64,000 bases of DNA from Burkholderiales bacterium PBB2 (GTDB taxonomy: Bacteria > Pseudomonadota > Gammaproteobacteria > Burkholderiales > Burkholderiaceae_C): positions 23,206 to 87,205 of the forward strand of contig NKIM01000025.1 of NCBI GenBank assembly GCA_002255955.1. The letters are read 5' to 3'. Numbering within the stretch: position 1 is the stretch's first letter; every line of letters begins with the position of its first letter. Shown piece after piece: positions 27,153-35,422 of the stretch. Under the pieces are notes generated by a model. That model was given only the letters and a program-made list of their open reading frames with translations. It ran no database searches and had not been told where the DNA came from. A program made the translations under genes and the position numbers.

Positions 27153-28214
27153 TCAGAGCGCGTGGCTGCGCGGCGCGCAGGGCGGCGCTCGCCAGAGCGG
27201 CAGCGGGATCGCCGTCAGCTCGTCGGCGGCAGCGTTCGCTTCGTGTTCGTCCTGCAGCGAGGGCGGGATCAGCAACTGCTCCACCTGATGCAAGCGGCCG
27301 TTGCGGGCCAGCTGATCACTACCGGGCAGCAGCGGCTGGAGCTGTTCGCCCTCGCCCAGCAGACCCAGCGCACTGAAACTCAAGGCCTCGCCGGCCGCGG
27401 TGCGCAGCTGGCCGCCCCAGGGCAGATCGTTCACGGGGCAGTCACCCGGCAGCAGGTGTTGCAGCAAGACTTGGCGCAGCTGCGCCGGCTGGCGCGCCAG
27501 CTCACGCTCGCGCAGGCCCAGCCGCGGGGCCAGGCGGGCCATGCCGGCGTTGCTGGGCGCCAGCACGGTGAAGGGGCCACTGCCGGCCAGCAGCGCATCC
27601 AGGCCAGTGCTGCGCAGGGCGGCCAGGAAGTCTCGGTGCTCGGGGTTCTGTGCGAGCAGATCCAGCAGACCCTGCTCCGCTGGCTGCAGCACCCGGTCGA
27701 TCACATGCAGATGGCGCTGCGGCCCGGTTTGGCGGCTGCTCAGCAGCTGGGCGCGGCGGCCGCGGGCGTCGAGCAGGGCGGGCGCTGCCAAGCTGTCGGA
27801 GGCGGGGGCCAGACGCAGGGCGTGGGCTCCCAGGGTGTCCAGCGCCGCGCCGCGGTGGCTGCGCAGTGCTTGCGCCGTGCAGGGCTGGGGCAGCACATGA
27901 CCGAGCAGCCAGCGGCGCAGGGCGGCGCGGTCTTCGCAGAACGCGGCCCAGCTGCTGCCGCTTTGCTCCAGCTCGGCCTCGAAGGCGGCAAAGGCGGTGT
28001 CCTCGGGCACCAGCAGGCTGAGCTGGCCCTGGCTGGCGGCCGGGTCCAGCGCGCGTTCCATGCCGGCCAGATGCACCGCGGCGCGCCAGCGCTCGAGGCG
28101 CGGTGCCTCGACCGGGGCCGACGGGCGCGGCGACACGCAGGCGCTGTCGCGGGGCAGCAGCTCGCTGCGTGCCATGCGTGCCAGGCGGGTGGGATCGATG
28201 AGCCAGTTCAACAT
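27153..28214 (-). CDS. Divergent double fasciclin-domain protein, no signal peptide
   Basis: A 353-residue protein. Two diverged FAS1 domains: the first with LSLLVPEDTAFAAFEAEL and a late HLHVIDRVLQP, the second with GPFTVLAPSNAGMARLAP, LLQHLLPGDCP and NGRLHQVEQLLIP. ATG at 28214 with GGAG 8-11 bases upstream. The N-terminus (MLNWLIDPTRLARMARSELL) is not a signal peptide, unlike its two operon partners, so it is predicted to stay in the cytoplasm, which is odd for a fasciclin. First gene of the operon, divergent from a TetR gene. Confidence 0.85.
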   Translation of the reverse strand: MLNWLIDPTRLARMARSELLPRDSACVSPRPSAPVEAPRLERWRAAVHLAGMERALDPAASQGQLSLLVPEDTAFAAFEAELEQSGSSWAAFCEDRAALRRWLLGHVLPQPCTAQALRSHRGAALDTLGAHALRLAPASDSLAAPALLDARGRRAQLLSSRQTGPQRHLHVIDRVLQPAEQGLLDLLAQNPEHRDFLAALRSTGLDALLAGSGPFTVLAPSNAGMARLAPRLGLRERELARQPAQLRQVLLQHLLPGDCPVNDLPWGGQLRTAAGEALSFSALGLLGEGEQLQPLLPGSDQLARNGRLHQVEQLLIPPSLQDEHEANAAADELTAIPLPLWRAPPCAPRSHAL

Positions 28215-28342
28215 GGGTGGATCTCCGTGGGCTGTCTTGGGCTCTTGGGCGGCCTTGACGATGGAATGGGCGAAGGTCTTGGCGAATGCGCTCGGTGCGA
28301 GCCCCGTGTCGCCAGGGAGCGCTGCACCGCTTGGGATGAAAT

Positions 28343-28360
28343 GTGAACTGAGTAGTTCAC
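28343..28360. promoter_or_regulatory. Inverted repeat, candidate TetR operator 1
   Basis: GTGAACT and AGTTCAC form a perfect 7-base inverted repeat around a 4-base centre (GAGT). It lies 130 bases upstream of the fasciclin operon start and about 90 bases upstream of tetR. Size and symmetry fit a TetR-family operator. Binding is inferred. Confidence 0.5.
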
Positions 28361-28403
28361 AAAGTCAACCGCTTCGTTTAAAAAGTTACGAATTCGGGTG
28401 TTT

Positions 28404-28424
28404 GGAAACGGCGCTGTCGTTTCC
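28404..28424. promoter_or_regulatory. Inverted repeat, candidate TetR operator 2
   Basis: GGAAACG and CGTTTCC form a perfect 7-base inverted repeat around a 7-base centre. It ends 28 bases before the tetR start codon and just upstream of its TAGAAT -10 box (28440-28445), a good place for autorepression. Its sequence differs from the first repeat, so at most one may be the TetR site. Confidence 0.5.
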
Positions 28425-28439
28425 GCGGCCGATGGCGCC

Positions 28440-28445
28440 TAGAAT
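28440..28445 (+). promoter_or_regulatory. -10 box of tetR, probable leaderless start
   Basis: TAGAAT, with its last base only 6 bases before the tetR ATG at 28452. A normal start point 6-7 bases downstream of the -10 would fall on the A of the ATG, so the mRNA would have no leader. Confidence 0.5.
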
Positions 28446-28451
28446 CGCGCC

Positions 28452-29102
28452 ATGGCAAAAGTCTCTTTTCGCGAACAAGTGTTGCAAGTGCGTGAGGACG
28501 CCATCGTGGCCTCCGTCAATCGCTTGCTGGCCGAAAAAGGCTTTGACCTGATGACGGTGGACGAGGTGGTGGCCGATGTCGGCATCGCCAAAGCCAGCCT
28601 CTACAAGCACTTCTCGTCCAAGGAAGAACTGGCCGCCGCCGCCATGGTGCGCGTGCTGGATCTGGCCCTGGCCGAGGTGGAGCGCCTGCGCCAGCAGCCT
28701 GCGGCACCGTTGGAACAGCTGCGCGCGGTGGCCCGCTGGACCATGCAGGTGCAGCTGGCGGGCGAGATGCCCTCGCTGCCCCCTCAGAACTCGACGCTGC
28801 GCGCCGCCCTGGTGGCGCACAAGGGCTATATGGACCGGCTGCTGCGCCTGTCCGACCTGCTGGGCGAGTGGATCGAAGCCGGTCAGGCCGACGGCAGCCT
28901 GCGCGCCGAGCTGCCGCCCGAGGTGCTGCTCTACACCTTGTTTGCCCGCGCCTGCGACCCGGTGCTGGGCCTGCTCAAGGCCGCCGGCCAGTACAGCGAT
29001 GCGCAGATCATCGACATCCTGTTGCTCAGCTGCTTCGGCGGCCTGTCCACCGGGCAAGAAGCCCAGGCCGCGGCTCCCACCAAGCGGGTGCGCAAGGCCT
29101 GA
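28452..29102 (+). CDS. TetR/AcrR family transcriptional regulator
   Basis: A 216-residue regulator with the TetR helix-turn-helix at the N-terminus (AIVASVNRLLAEKGFDLMTV, DEVVADVGIAKASLYKHFSSKEEL) and a helical ligand domain. It is divergent from the three-gene fasciclin operon across a 237-base gap carrying two inverted repeats, so it is the likely repressor of that operon and of itself. The inducer is unknown. No Shine-Dalgarno is seen because the -10 box is so close to the ATG. Confidence 0.88.
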   Translation: MAKVSFREQVLQVREDAIVASVNRLLAEKGFDLMTVDEVVADVGIAKASLYKHFSSKEELAAAAMVRVLDLALAEVERLRQQPAAPLEQLRAVARWTMQVQLAGEMPSLPPQNSTLRAALVAHKGYMDRLLRLSDLLGEWIEAGQADGSLRAELPPEVLLYTLFARACDPVLGLLKAAGQYSDAQIIDILLLSCFGGLSTGQEAQAAAPTKRVRKA

Positions 29103-29126
29103 GCCGCGCCGCCAGCCGCCGGCGCC

Positions 29127-29228
29127 GCGCCCGGTCTGCGCCCGCATTACCACCCGAACTACTACGGGGCCTTCGTCCTCGACCCCGAGGGCAACAATAT
29201 CGAGGCGGTTTGCCATCTGCCTGATTGA
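29127..29228 (+). pseudogene. Remnant of a VOC/glyoxalase-family gene (C-terminal fragment)
   Basis: Directly after tetR the same frame reads APGLRPHYHPNYYGAFVLDP, then EGNNIEAVCHLPD and a stop. This is the characteristic C-terminus of VOC (glyoxalase/bleomycin resistance) proteins that end HYHPNYYGAFVxDPDGxNIEAVCH. Nothing resembling the first 90-100 residues of such a protein lies upstream, because tetR occupies that space. So this is a leftover from a deletion that joined tetR to the rest of an older gene. Confidence 0.7.
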
Positions 29229-29348
29229 GCGCGGGTCGACAGGGGCTGGCGGGGCGGAATCTCGGGCCTGCGCTGGGCGCGGCGCGCCAGGCTTCTAAAA
29301 TCCGTGTTTCATCCGTCCCACCGAGCGCCCGCGCGCCAGCAGCCAGCC

Positions 29349-30035
29349 ATGAGCACCCCCCAATACCGCATCGCCCCGAGCATCCTGTCCGCCGATTTCG
29401 CCCGCCTGGGCGAGGAGGTCCGCCATGTGCTGGCCGCCGGCGCCGACTGGATCCACTTCGACGTGATGGACAACCATTACGTGCCCAATCTGACTTTCGG
29501 GCCCATGGTCTGCGAGGCGCTGCGCAAACATTCGGTCAAGCCCGATGGCACGCCCGCCCCCATCGATGTGCACCTGATGGTCGAGCCGGTCGATGCCCTG
29601 GCCGTGGCCTTTGCCAAGGCCGGCGCCGATCTGGTGAGCTTCCACCCCGATGCCTCCAAGCATGTGGACCGCACCCTGCAACTGATCAAGGCCGAGGGCA
29701 AGCAGGCCGGCCTGGTGTTCAACCCGGCCGAGCCGCTGGACGTGCTGGAGTGGGTGATCGACAAGGTTGATCTGATCCTGATCATGAGCGTCAACCCCGG
29801 CTTCGGCGGCCAGAGCTTCATCCCCAGCGCGCTCAAGAAGCTGGAGGCTGCGCGCAAGATCATCGACAAGAGCGGTCGCGACATCCGCCTGGAGATCGAC
29901 GGCGGCGTCAAGGTCGACAACATCCGCCAAATCGCCGATGCCGGCGCCGACACCTTCGTCGCCGGCTCGGCCATCTTCGGCAAGCCCGACTACAAGGCCG
30001 TGATCGACGCCATGCGCGCCGAACTCGCGCGCTGA
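29349..30035 (+). CDS. rpe: Ribulose-phosphate 3-epimerase
   Basis: A 228-residue barrel enzyme that interconverts ribulose-5-phosphate and xylulose-5-phosphate in the pentose phosphate pathway and Calvin cycle. Motifs are [17 protein letters not shown], the metal-binding [40 protein letters not shown] and [13 protein letters not shown] at 29349 chosen because the family starts at [17 protein letters not shown] box near 29297 is a likely -10. Followed after 5 bases by the phosphatase gene. Confidence 0.95.
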   Translation: MSTPQYRIAPSILSADFARLGEEVRHVLAAGADWIHFDVMDNHYVPNLTFGPMVCEALRKHSVKPDGTPAPIDVHLMVEPVDALAVAFAKAGADLVSFHPDASKHVDRTLQLIKAEGKQAGLVFNPAEPLDVLEWVIDKVDLILIMSVNPGFGGQSFIPSALKKLEAARKIIDKSGRDIRLEIDGGVKVDNIRQIADAGADTFVAGSAIFGKPDYKAVIDAMRAELAR

Positions 30036-30040
30036 TCGCC

Positions 30041-30535
30041 GTGCCCGCCGTTCTCTTCGTCTGCACAGCCAATCTGTGCCGCTCGCCCATGGCCGAGGCG
30101 CTGCTGAAGGCACGCCGGGCCGGCTTTGGCCCGGGCGGCGAGGCGGCGTTTGCCGAGGTGTCCTCGGCCGGCGTCCATGCCGGCTCGCGCGGCGAGCCGG
30201 CCGACAAGCGCGCGATCGCGGCGCTGGAACGCGTGCGCCTGGGCATCGACAAGAAGTGGCGCACGCGCCGGATTCGGGCCGAGGATTTCCAGCGTTATGA
30301 GCTGATCCTGGCGATGGAGAACGACCACCTGGTGGCCCTGCGCAAGCAATGCCCGCCCGAGCTGCAGCACCGCCTGCATCTGTTCATGGACCTGGTGCCC
30401 GGCATGGCCGGCCAGGATGTGCCCGACCCTTACTTCGGCCCGGCCAGCGGTTTTGATCAGGTGCTGATGCTGCTGGAGCGCGGCCTGGTGACGTTGGGTC
30501 AGGCCTGGCGCAAAGGGGCGCTGCCGCGGGCGTGA
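30041..30535 (+). CDS. Low-molecular-weight protein-tyrosine phosphatase
   Basis: A 164-residue phosphatase starting at GTG 30041. The P-loop VCTANLCRSP (nucleophile C8, Arg about 14) sits at the very N-terminus as usual, and the general acid loop DPYFG is near residue 130. It should act in the cytoplasm on phosphotyrosine proteins, although some family members act on arsenate or small phosphates. Five bases after rpe, probably co-transcribed. Confidence 0.92.
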   Translation: MPAVLFVCTANLCRSPMAEALLKARRAGFGPGGEAAFAEVSSAGVHAGSRGEPADKRAIAALERVRLGIDKKWRTRRIRAEDFQRYELILAMENDHLVALRKQCPPELQHRLHLFMDLVPGMAGQDVPDPYFGPASGFDQVLMLLERGLVTLGQAWRKGALPRA

Positions 30536-30555
30536 CGTCGCGGAAGCAGCAGTGC

Positions 30556-30990
30556 TCAGGCCACCATCACGTGGCGGTTCTTCAGGACGAGATGACTCTT
30601 GTCGCCGATGGTGTCCTTGTTGAAGGGCTTCACCACATAGCCGCTGGCGCCCAGCTGGGCAGCGCGCACGATGTCTTCCTTGCGGCCCTCGGCCGTGACC
30701 AGCAGCACCGGCACCTGGCGCAGCGCGGTGCCCTCGGGCTTCTGGCGCAGGGCTTCCAGCAGCTGGAAGCCATTCATTACCGGCATATTGATGTCGCTGA
30801 GCACAAAGTGCACCGGCTCGCCCGATTCGGCCGCCAGCTCCAGGGTGCGCAGCGCGACCTGGCCGTCCTCGGCCTCCAGGATCTTGCGAAAGCCCAGCTC
30901 GCGCAGCAGGCCCGAGATGATGCGGCGCATGGTCGAGAAATCGTCCACCACCAGAAAACAGAAATCTTCGCGTTTGATCGTCGTGACCAT
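30556..30990 (-). CDS. CheY-like response regulator
   Basis: A 144-residue single receiver domain: LVVDDFSTMRRI (acidic pocket), the phosphoacceptor Asp in VLSDINMPVMNG, the switch Thr in LLVTAEG and the Lys in YVVKPFN. The sequence is closest in style to chemotaxis CheY. A short C-terminal tail (KSHLVLKNRHVMVA) extends beyond the receiver. ATG at 30990 chosen for its GGAGG; an in-frame ATG at 31020 is possible. No che genes are nearby. It is convergent with the phosphatase gene. Confidence 0.88.
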   Translation of the reverse strand: MVTTIKREDFCFLVVDDFSTMRRIISGLLRELGFRKILEAEDGQVALRTLELAAESGEPVHFVLSDINMPVMNGFQLLEALRQKPEGTALRQVPVLLVTAEGRKEDIVRAAQLGASGYVVKPFNKDTIGDKSHLVLKNRHVMVA

Positions 30991-31056
30991 GCCCGGCCGC
31001 CCTCCATGGAGTTTCGTCATCCTACCCAGCGGCGCGGACGCTGGTCCCAAAACACA

Positions 31057-31080
31057 GCGGGCAGCCCGAAGGCTGCCCGC
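31057..31080 (-). terminator. Hairpin terminator of the old yellow enzyme gene
   Basis: A perfect 10-base stem, GCGGGCAGCC with GGCTGCCCGC, and on the minus strand a stable TTCG tetraloop. A short T-containing tail (TGTGTTTT) follows on that strand. It lies about 48 bases beyond the oxidoreductase stop. Confidence 0.75.
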
Positions 31081-31127
31081 AAATGTGTGGAGTTTGGCTC
31101 AGCTCAGCGCGAGCGCCGGAGCCTCAC

Positions 31128-32195
31128 TCAGAGCGTCGGGTAGTCGGTGTAGCCCTTGGCGCCCGGCGTGTAGAAGGTGCTGGGGTCCGGTGCATTGAGC
31201 GCGGCGCCGGACTGGAGGCGGGCCGGCAGGTCCGGGTTGGCCAGGAAGCTGGTGCCGAAAGCGACAGCGTCGAGCAGGCCAGCCTCGATGGCTTGGCTGG
31301 CTTCCTCGCCGCTGTAGCCCATATTGCCGATCAGCACGCCCTGGTACTTGGCGCGGGCCACCGGCATGACATCGGCTTTTTGCACCTGAAAGAAATCGGC
31401 GCGCATGACGTGCAGATACGCCAGCTTGTAGGCGCTGACCTTCTCGGCCAGGAAGCCGATCCAGCCTACGGGATCGCTGTCGACCATGCTGTTGTAGCTG
31501 TTCAGCGGCGACAGTCGCAGGCCCACACGGTCGGCGCCGATGGCGGCCGTCACGGCATCCAGCACCTCGAACAGGAAGCGGGCGCGGTTCTCCAGCGAGC
31601 CGCCGTAGGCGTCGCTGCGCTTGTTGACGCCGTCGCGCAGGAACTGGTCGATCAGGTAGCCGTTGGCACCATGCACCTCGACGCCGTCAAAGCCGGCGGC
31701 GATGGCATTGCGCGCGCCCTGGGCATAGGCCTCGACCAGGGCTGGGATCTCATCAGCGCGCAGCTCGCGCGGCTGGGCATTGGCTTCCTTGCCATTGGGG
31801 GTGTGCACCTCGCCGTCGATGGCGACCGAGCCTGAGGACACCGGGGTCGTGCCTTCGTTCATGGCCGGGTGGGCGGCGCGGCCGGCGTGCCAGATCTGCA
31901 TGAAGATGCGGCCGCCCTTGGCATGCACGGCGGCGGTGACCTGCTTCCAGGCTTCGATCTGCTCGGCGTTGTAGATGCCTGGCTCGTTGATGAAGGCCGA
32001 GGTGTTGGGGGCCACCATGGTGCATTCGGTGATCAGGAGGCCACCGCTGGCGCGCTGGGCGTAGTACTCGGCCATCAGCGCATTGGGCATGTGGCCGGCG
32101 TCGGCGCGGGTGCGCGTCAGCGGGGCCAGCAGGATGCGGTTGGGCAGGGTCAGGGCGCCGACTTGGAGGGCAGAAAAAAGCATGGATGTGTTCAT
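31128..32195 (-). CDS. Old yellow enzyme family alkene reductase (NemA-like)
   Basis: A 355-residue FMN-dependent reductase. Family motifs are LFSALQVGALTLPNRILLAPLTR, the substrate loop QIWHAGRAAHP (the first His of the usual HxxN/HxxH pair follows), FDGVEVHGANGYLIDQFLRDGVN, YGGSLENRARF and, at the C-terminus, GTSFLANPDLPARL. It reduces activated C=C bonds or nitrate esters with NAD(P)H. ATG at 32195; the alternative ATG at 32183 is possible. A monocistronic unit closed by a terminator at 31057. Confidence 0.93.
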   Translation of the reverse strand: MNTSMLFSALQVGALTLPNRILLAPLTRTRADAGHMPNALMAEYYAQRASGGLLITECTMVAPNTSAFINEPGIYNAEQIEAWKQVTAAVHAKGGRIFMQIWHAGRAAHPAMNEGTTPVSSGSVAIDGEVHTPNGKEANAQPRELRADEIPALVEAYAQGARNAIAAGFDGVEVHGANGYLIDQFLRDGVNKRSDAYGGSLENRARFLFEVLDAVTAAIGADRVGLRLSPLNSYNSMVDSDPVGWIGFLAEKVSAYKLAYLHVMRADFFQVQKADVMPVARAKYQGVLIGNMGYSGEEASQAIEAGLLDAVAFGTSFLANPDLPARLQSGAALNAPDPSTFYTPGAKGYTDYPTL

Positions 32196-32294
32196 TTCGT
32201 TGGCGCTGCCAAAAGCAGCAGGTGCGACAAGGTAGCACCGAGGCAAAGAACTTGCCGCAGCGCGCGTGGTGATTTTGCGCTAGCCGCGCCCGGT

Positions 32295-35200
32295 TCAGGC
32301 CGTGTTTGCATGGGCGTGCGCCGGGGTGGCCGGCGTGTCCTCGACCACCCGGGTGTCCGGGCCCTTGCCACTGAAGCGGTCCAGGGCCAGGTAGATCACC
32401 GGCGTGATGTAGAGCGTCACCGCCTGCGACAGGATCAGGCCGCCGACCACGGCCAGGCCCAGGGGCTGGCGCAGTTCCGCGCCGGCGCCCAGGCCCAGGG
32501 CGATGGGCAGGGCGCCCATCAAGGCGGCCAGGGTGGTCATCATGATGGGACGGAAACGCAGGATGCAGGCCTCGCGGATGGCCTGGGCCGGGCTCATGCC
32601 GCCGTGGCGCTGCGCCTCCAGCGCGAAGTCGATCATCATGATGGCGTTCTTCTTGACGATGCCGATCAGCATCAGGATGCCGATGGTGGCGATCAGCGTC
32701 AGGTCCATGCCGAACAGCTCCAGCGTGATCAGCGCACCCACGGCCGCCGAAGGCAGGCCGGCCAGGATGGTGATGGGGTGGATGTAGCTCTCGTAGAGCA
32801 CGCCCAGCAGCACATAGATCACCGCAATCGCCAGGCCGATCAGCAGCAACTGGCCGCCTTGCGAATCCTGGAACACCGCGGCATCACCGCCGTAGCTGGT
32901 GATGATGCTGGCCGGCAGCTGGATCTCCTTGACATAGCCATCCAGCTTGGCCGTGGCATTGCCCAGGGGCACGTCGGGCGCCAGATTGAAGGACAGGGTG
33001 ATGGCCTGCAGCTGTCCCTGGTGGTTGACCGAGGTGGGCCCCAGGCCTCGCTGCACGCTGGCAAACGCCGTCAGCGGCACCAGGGCGCCGCCCTTGCCGC
33101 GCAGATAGATCTTGCCGAAGGCTTCTTCGTTCAGGCGCTCGCTGTCGGCCGCCTCCATGATGACCTGGAAGGTGTTGCTCTCGGCATAGATGCTGCTGAC
33201 CTGGCGCTCGCCGAAGGCGGCGTAGAGCGCGCTGCGCAGGTCCTGCATCTGCACGCCCAGCACGGCGGCGCGTTCGCGGTCGATGATGAGGTTGGCCTGC
33301 AGGCCGCGCAGCTGGGAATCGCTGGTCACATCGCGGAACATGGGGTCGCCGCGCAGCTTCTCTTGCAGCTTGCTGGCCCAGCTGTTCAGCTCACCCGCCG
33401 CCACCGATTGCAAGGTGTACTGGTAGCGGCTCTTGCTCTGCCGCCCGCCCAGCTGCAGGTTCTGCACCGGGCGCAGGTAGACGGCCAGGCCGGGCACGGC
33501 GCGCAGCTTTTTGCGCAGGCCCTCGACCACCTCTTTCATCGGCGGGCGCTCGCCGCGTGCTTTCAAGTTGATGAACATGCGACCGGTGTTGACCGCATTG
33601 CCGCCGCCACCGCCGGCGCCCAGCGCCGCCGAAACGCTGGCCACGGCCGGGTCCTTGCGCACGATCTCGGCGGCCTGCTCCTGCAGCACCTGCATGGCGT
33701 TGAAGGAGATGTCCTCGGAGGCTTCGGTGCTGGCCTGGATCTGGCCGATGTCTTCCTCGGGGAAAAAGCCTTTGGGAATGCGGTCGTAGAGCCAGGCGCT
33801 GGCGGCAAAGCTCAGCAGGGCCACGCCCAGCACCCAGCGGCGGTGGCGCAGGGCGGCGTCCAGGCTGCGGGTGTAGGCGCCCAGCACGGCATTGAAACCG
33901 CGCTCGAACAGGCGGCCGAAGCGGCCTTCCTCCTGCGGCTCGTGGTGGCGCAGAAAGCGGCTGCAGAGCATGGGCACCAGGCTCAGCGAGACCACGGCCG
34001 AGACCAGGATGGACAGGCTGACCACCACCGCGAACTCGTGGAACAGCAGGCCGATCACACCCGGCATGAAGAAGATGGGGATCAGCACCGCCACCAGCGA
34101 GATCGAGATCGAGACGATGGTGAAAGCCATCTCGCGCGCGCCGCGCACGGCGGCCGCAAACGGCTCCATGCCGTCCTCGACATGGCGGACGATGTTCTCC
34201 AGCATGACGATGGCGTCGTCCACCACCAGGCCCACGGCCAGGGTGATGCCCAGCAGCGAGATGTTGTCCAGGCTGTAGCCCAGGGCATAGAGCAGGGTCA
34301 GGGCGCCGATCAACGAGATCGGCAGCGACAGCGTCGGGATCAGCGTTGCCACCGCCTTGCGCAGGAAGATGAAGATCACCATCACCACCAGGGCCACGGT
34401 CAGGGCCAGGGTGAAATAAACGTCGTGCAGCGATTCGCGCACCGAGAGCGAGCGGTCGTTCAAGGTGCTCATCTGCACCGAGGCCGGCAGCTGGGCCTGG
34501 AAGCGCGGCAGCATGGCCTTGACCGCATCGACCACCTTGACGGTGTTGGCATCGGGCTGGCGCTGCACCGCCAGGGTGATGGAGCGCTCGCCGTTGAAGC
34601 TGGCGAAGGATTTGACCGTCTCGAAGCTGTCTTGCACCTCGGCCACATCACGCAGAAAGATCGGTGCGCCGTTGCGGCTGCCCACCACGATGGCACCGAA
34701 CTCGCGCGCATTCTTGAGCTGCTTGTTGGCCTGGATGGTCAGGGTCTGGCGCGTGCCGTCGAGCACGCCCACCGGGGTGTTGGCATTGGCGCCACGAATC
34801 GCGGTCTGCAGCTCTTCCAGCGTCAGGTTGCGCTGCTGCAGCAGCTCGGGGTTGACCTTGATGCGCACCGCATAGCGCTTCTGGCCAAAGATGGAGACTT
34901 GCGCCACGCCGTCCAGCGTGGACAGGGCCGGAGTGATCAGGTTCTCGGCGAAATCGTTGAGCTCGGAGAGGTTGATCGAGGGCGAGGTCAGCGCCACCAG
35001 CAGCACCGGCGCATCGGCCGGGTTGACCTTGCGGTAGCTGGGCGGCGAGGTCATCTCGGTGGGCAGGGCGCGCAGCGAGCGGAACAGCGCCGCCTGCACA
35101 TCCACCGCAGCCGCATCGATATTGCGCGAGGGGTCGAACTCCAGGGTCAGCGAGGTCGAGCCCAGGATGCTGCTGGAGGAGATTGCGCTCAGGCCCGCGA

Positions 35201-35420
35201 TGGTGGAGAACTGCTTTTCCAGCGGCAGGGCCACCGACGAGGCCATGGTCTCGGGTGAGGCGCCGGGCAGGCTGGCCTGCACATTGATGACCGGTGTGTT
35301 GTAGGAGGGCAGGGCGGCCACCGGGATCTTGCTCCAGGCCGCCAGGCCGGCGATCACCAGGGCGAGATTGAGCAGCACGGTCATGACCGGCCGGCGGATG
35401 AAGGCTTCCGTCAGGCGCAT
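32295..35420 (-). CDS. RND efflux pump permease (MdtB/MdtC/AcrB type)
   Basis: A 1041-residue inner-membrane proton-driven pump. It starts MRLTEAFIRRPVMTVLLNLA, contains the proton-relay aspartates in VGLVVDDAIVMLENIVRHVE (TM4), the SLVAVLIPIFF segment, the two large periplasmic loops and twelve expected membrane helices. IAIGILMLIGIVKKNAIMMIDFAL-type TM10 region is present. Length is typical for the family. Substrates cannot be predicted. It follows its adaptor gene by two bases; no outer-membrane channel gene is next to it. Confidence 0.94.
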   Translation of the reverse strand: MRLTEAFIRRPVMTVLLNLALVIAGLAAWSKIPVAALPSYNTPVINVQASLPGASPETMASSVALPLEKQFSTIAGLSAISSSSILGSTSLTLEFDPSRNIDAAAVDVQAALFRSLRALPTEMTSPPSYRKVNPADAPVLLVALTSPSINLSELNDFAENLITPALSTLDGVAQVSIFGQKRYAVRIKVNPELLQQRNLTLEELQTAIRGANANTPVGVLDGTRQTLTIQANKQLKNAREFGAIVVGSRNGAPIFLRDVAEVQDSFETVKSFASFNGERSITLAVQRQPDANTVKVVDAVKAMLPRFQAQLPASVQMSTLNDRSLSVRESLHDVYFTLALTVALVVMVIFIFLRKAVATLIPTLSLPISLIGALTLLYALGYSLDNISLLGITLAVGLVVDDAIVMLENIVRHVEDGMEPFAAAVRGAREMAFTIVSISISLVAVLIPIFFMPGVIGLLFHEFAVVVSLSILVSAVVSLSLVPMLCSRFLRHHEPQEEGRFGRLFERGFNAVLGAYTRSLDAALRHRRWVLGVALLSFAASAWLYDRIPKGFFPEEDIGQIQASTEASEDISFNAMQVLQEQAAEIVRKDPAVASVSAALGAGGGGGNAVNTGRMFINLKARGERPPMKEVVEGLRKKLRAVPGLAVYLRPVQNLQLGGRQSKSRYQYTLQSVAAGELNSWASKLQEKLRGDPMFRDVTSDSQLRGLQANLIIDRERAAVLGVQMQDLRSALYAAFGERQVSSIYAESNTFQVIMEAADSERLNEEAFGKIYLRGKGGALVPLTAFASVQRGLGPTSVNHQGQLQAITLSFNLAPDVPLGNATAKLDGYVKEIQLPASIITSYGGDAAVFQDSQGGQLLLIGLAIAVIYVLLGVLYESYIHPITILAGLPSAAVGALITLELFGMDLTLIATIGILMLIGIVKKNAIMMIDFALEAQRHGGMSPAQAIREACILRFRPIMMTTLAALMGALPIALGLGAGAELRQPLGLAVVGGLILSQAVTLYITPVIYLALDRFSGKGPDTRVVEDTPATPAHAHANTA

Positions 35421-35422
35421 GC

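Noticed and set aside
32295..35420. Long plus-strand frame opposite the RND permease (31869-35258)
   Set aside because: It is composed of His/Gln/Arg-rich shadow peptides, while the minus strand encodes a full RND pump.
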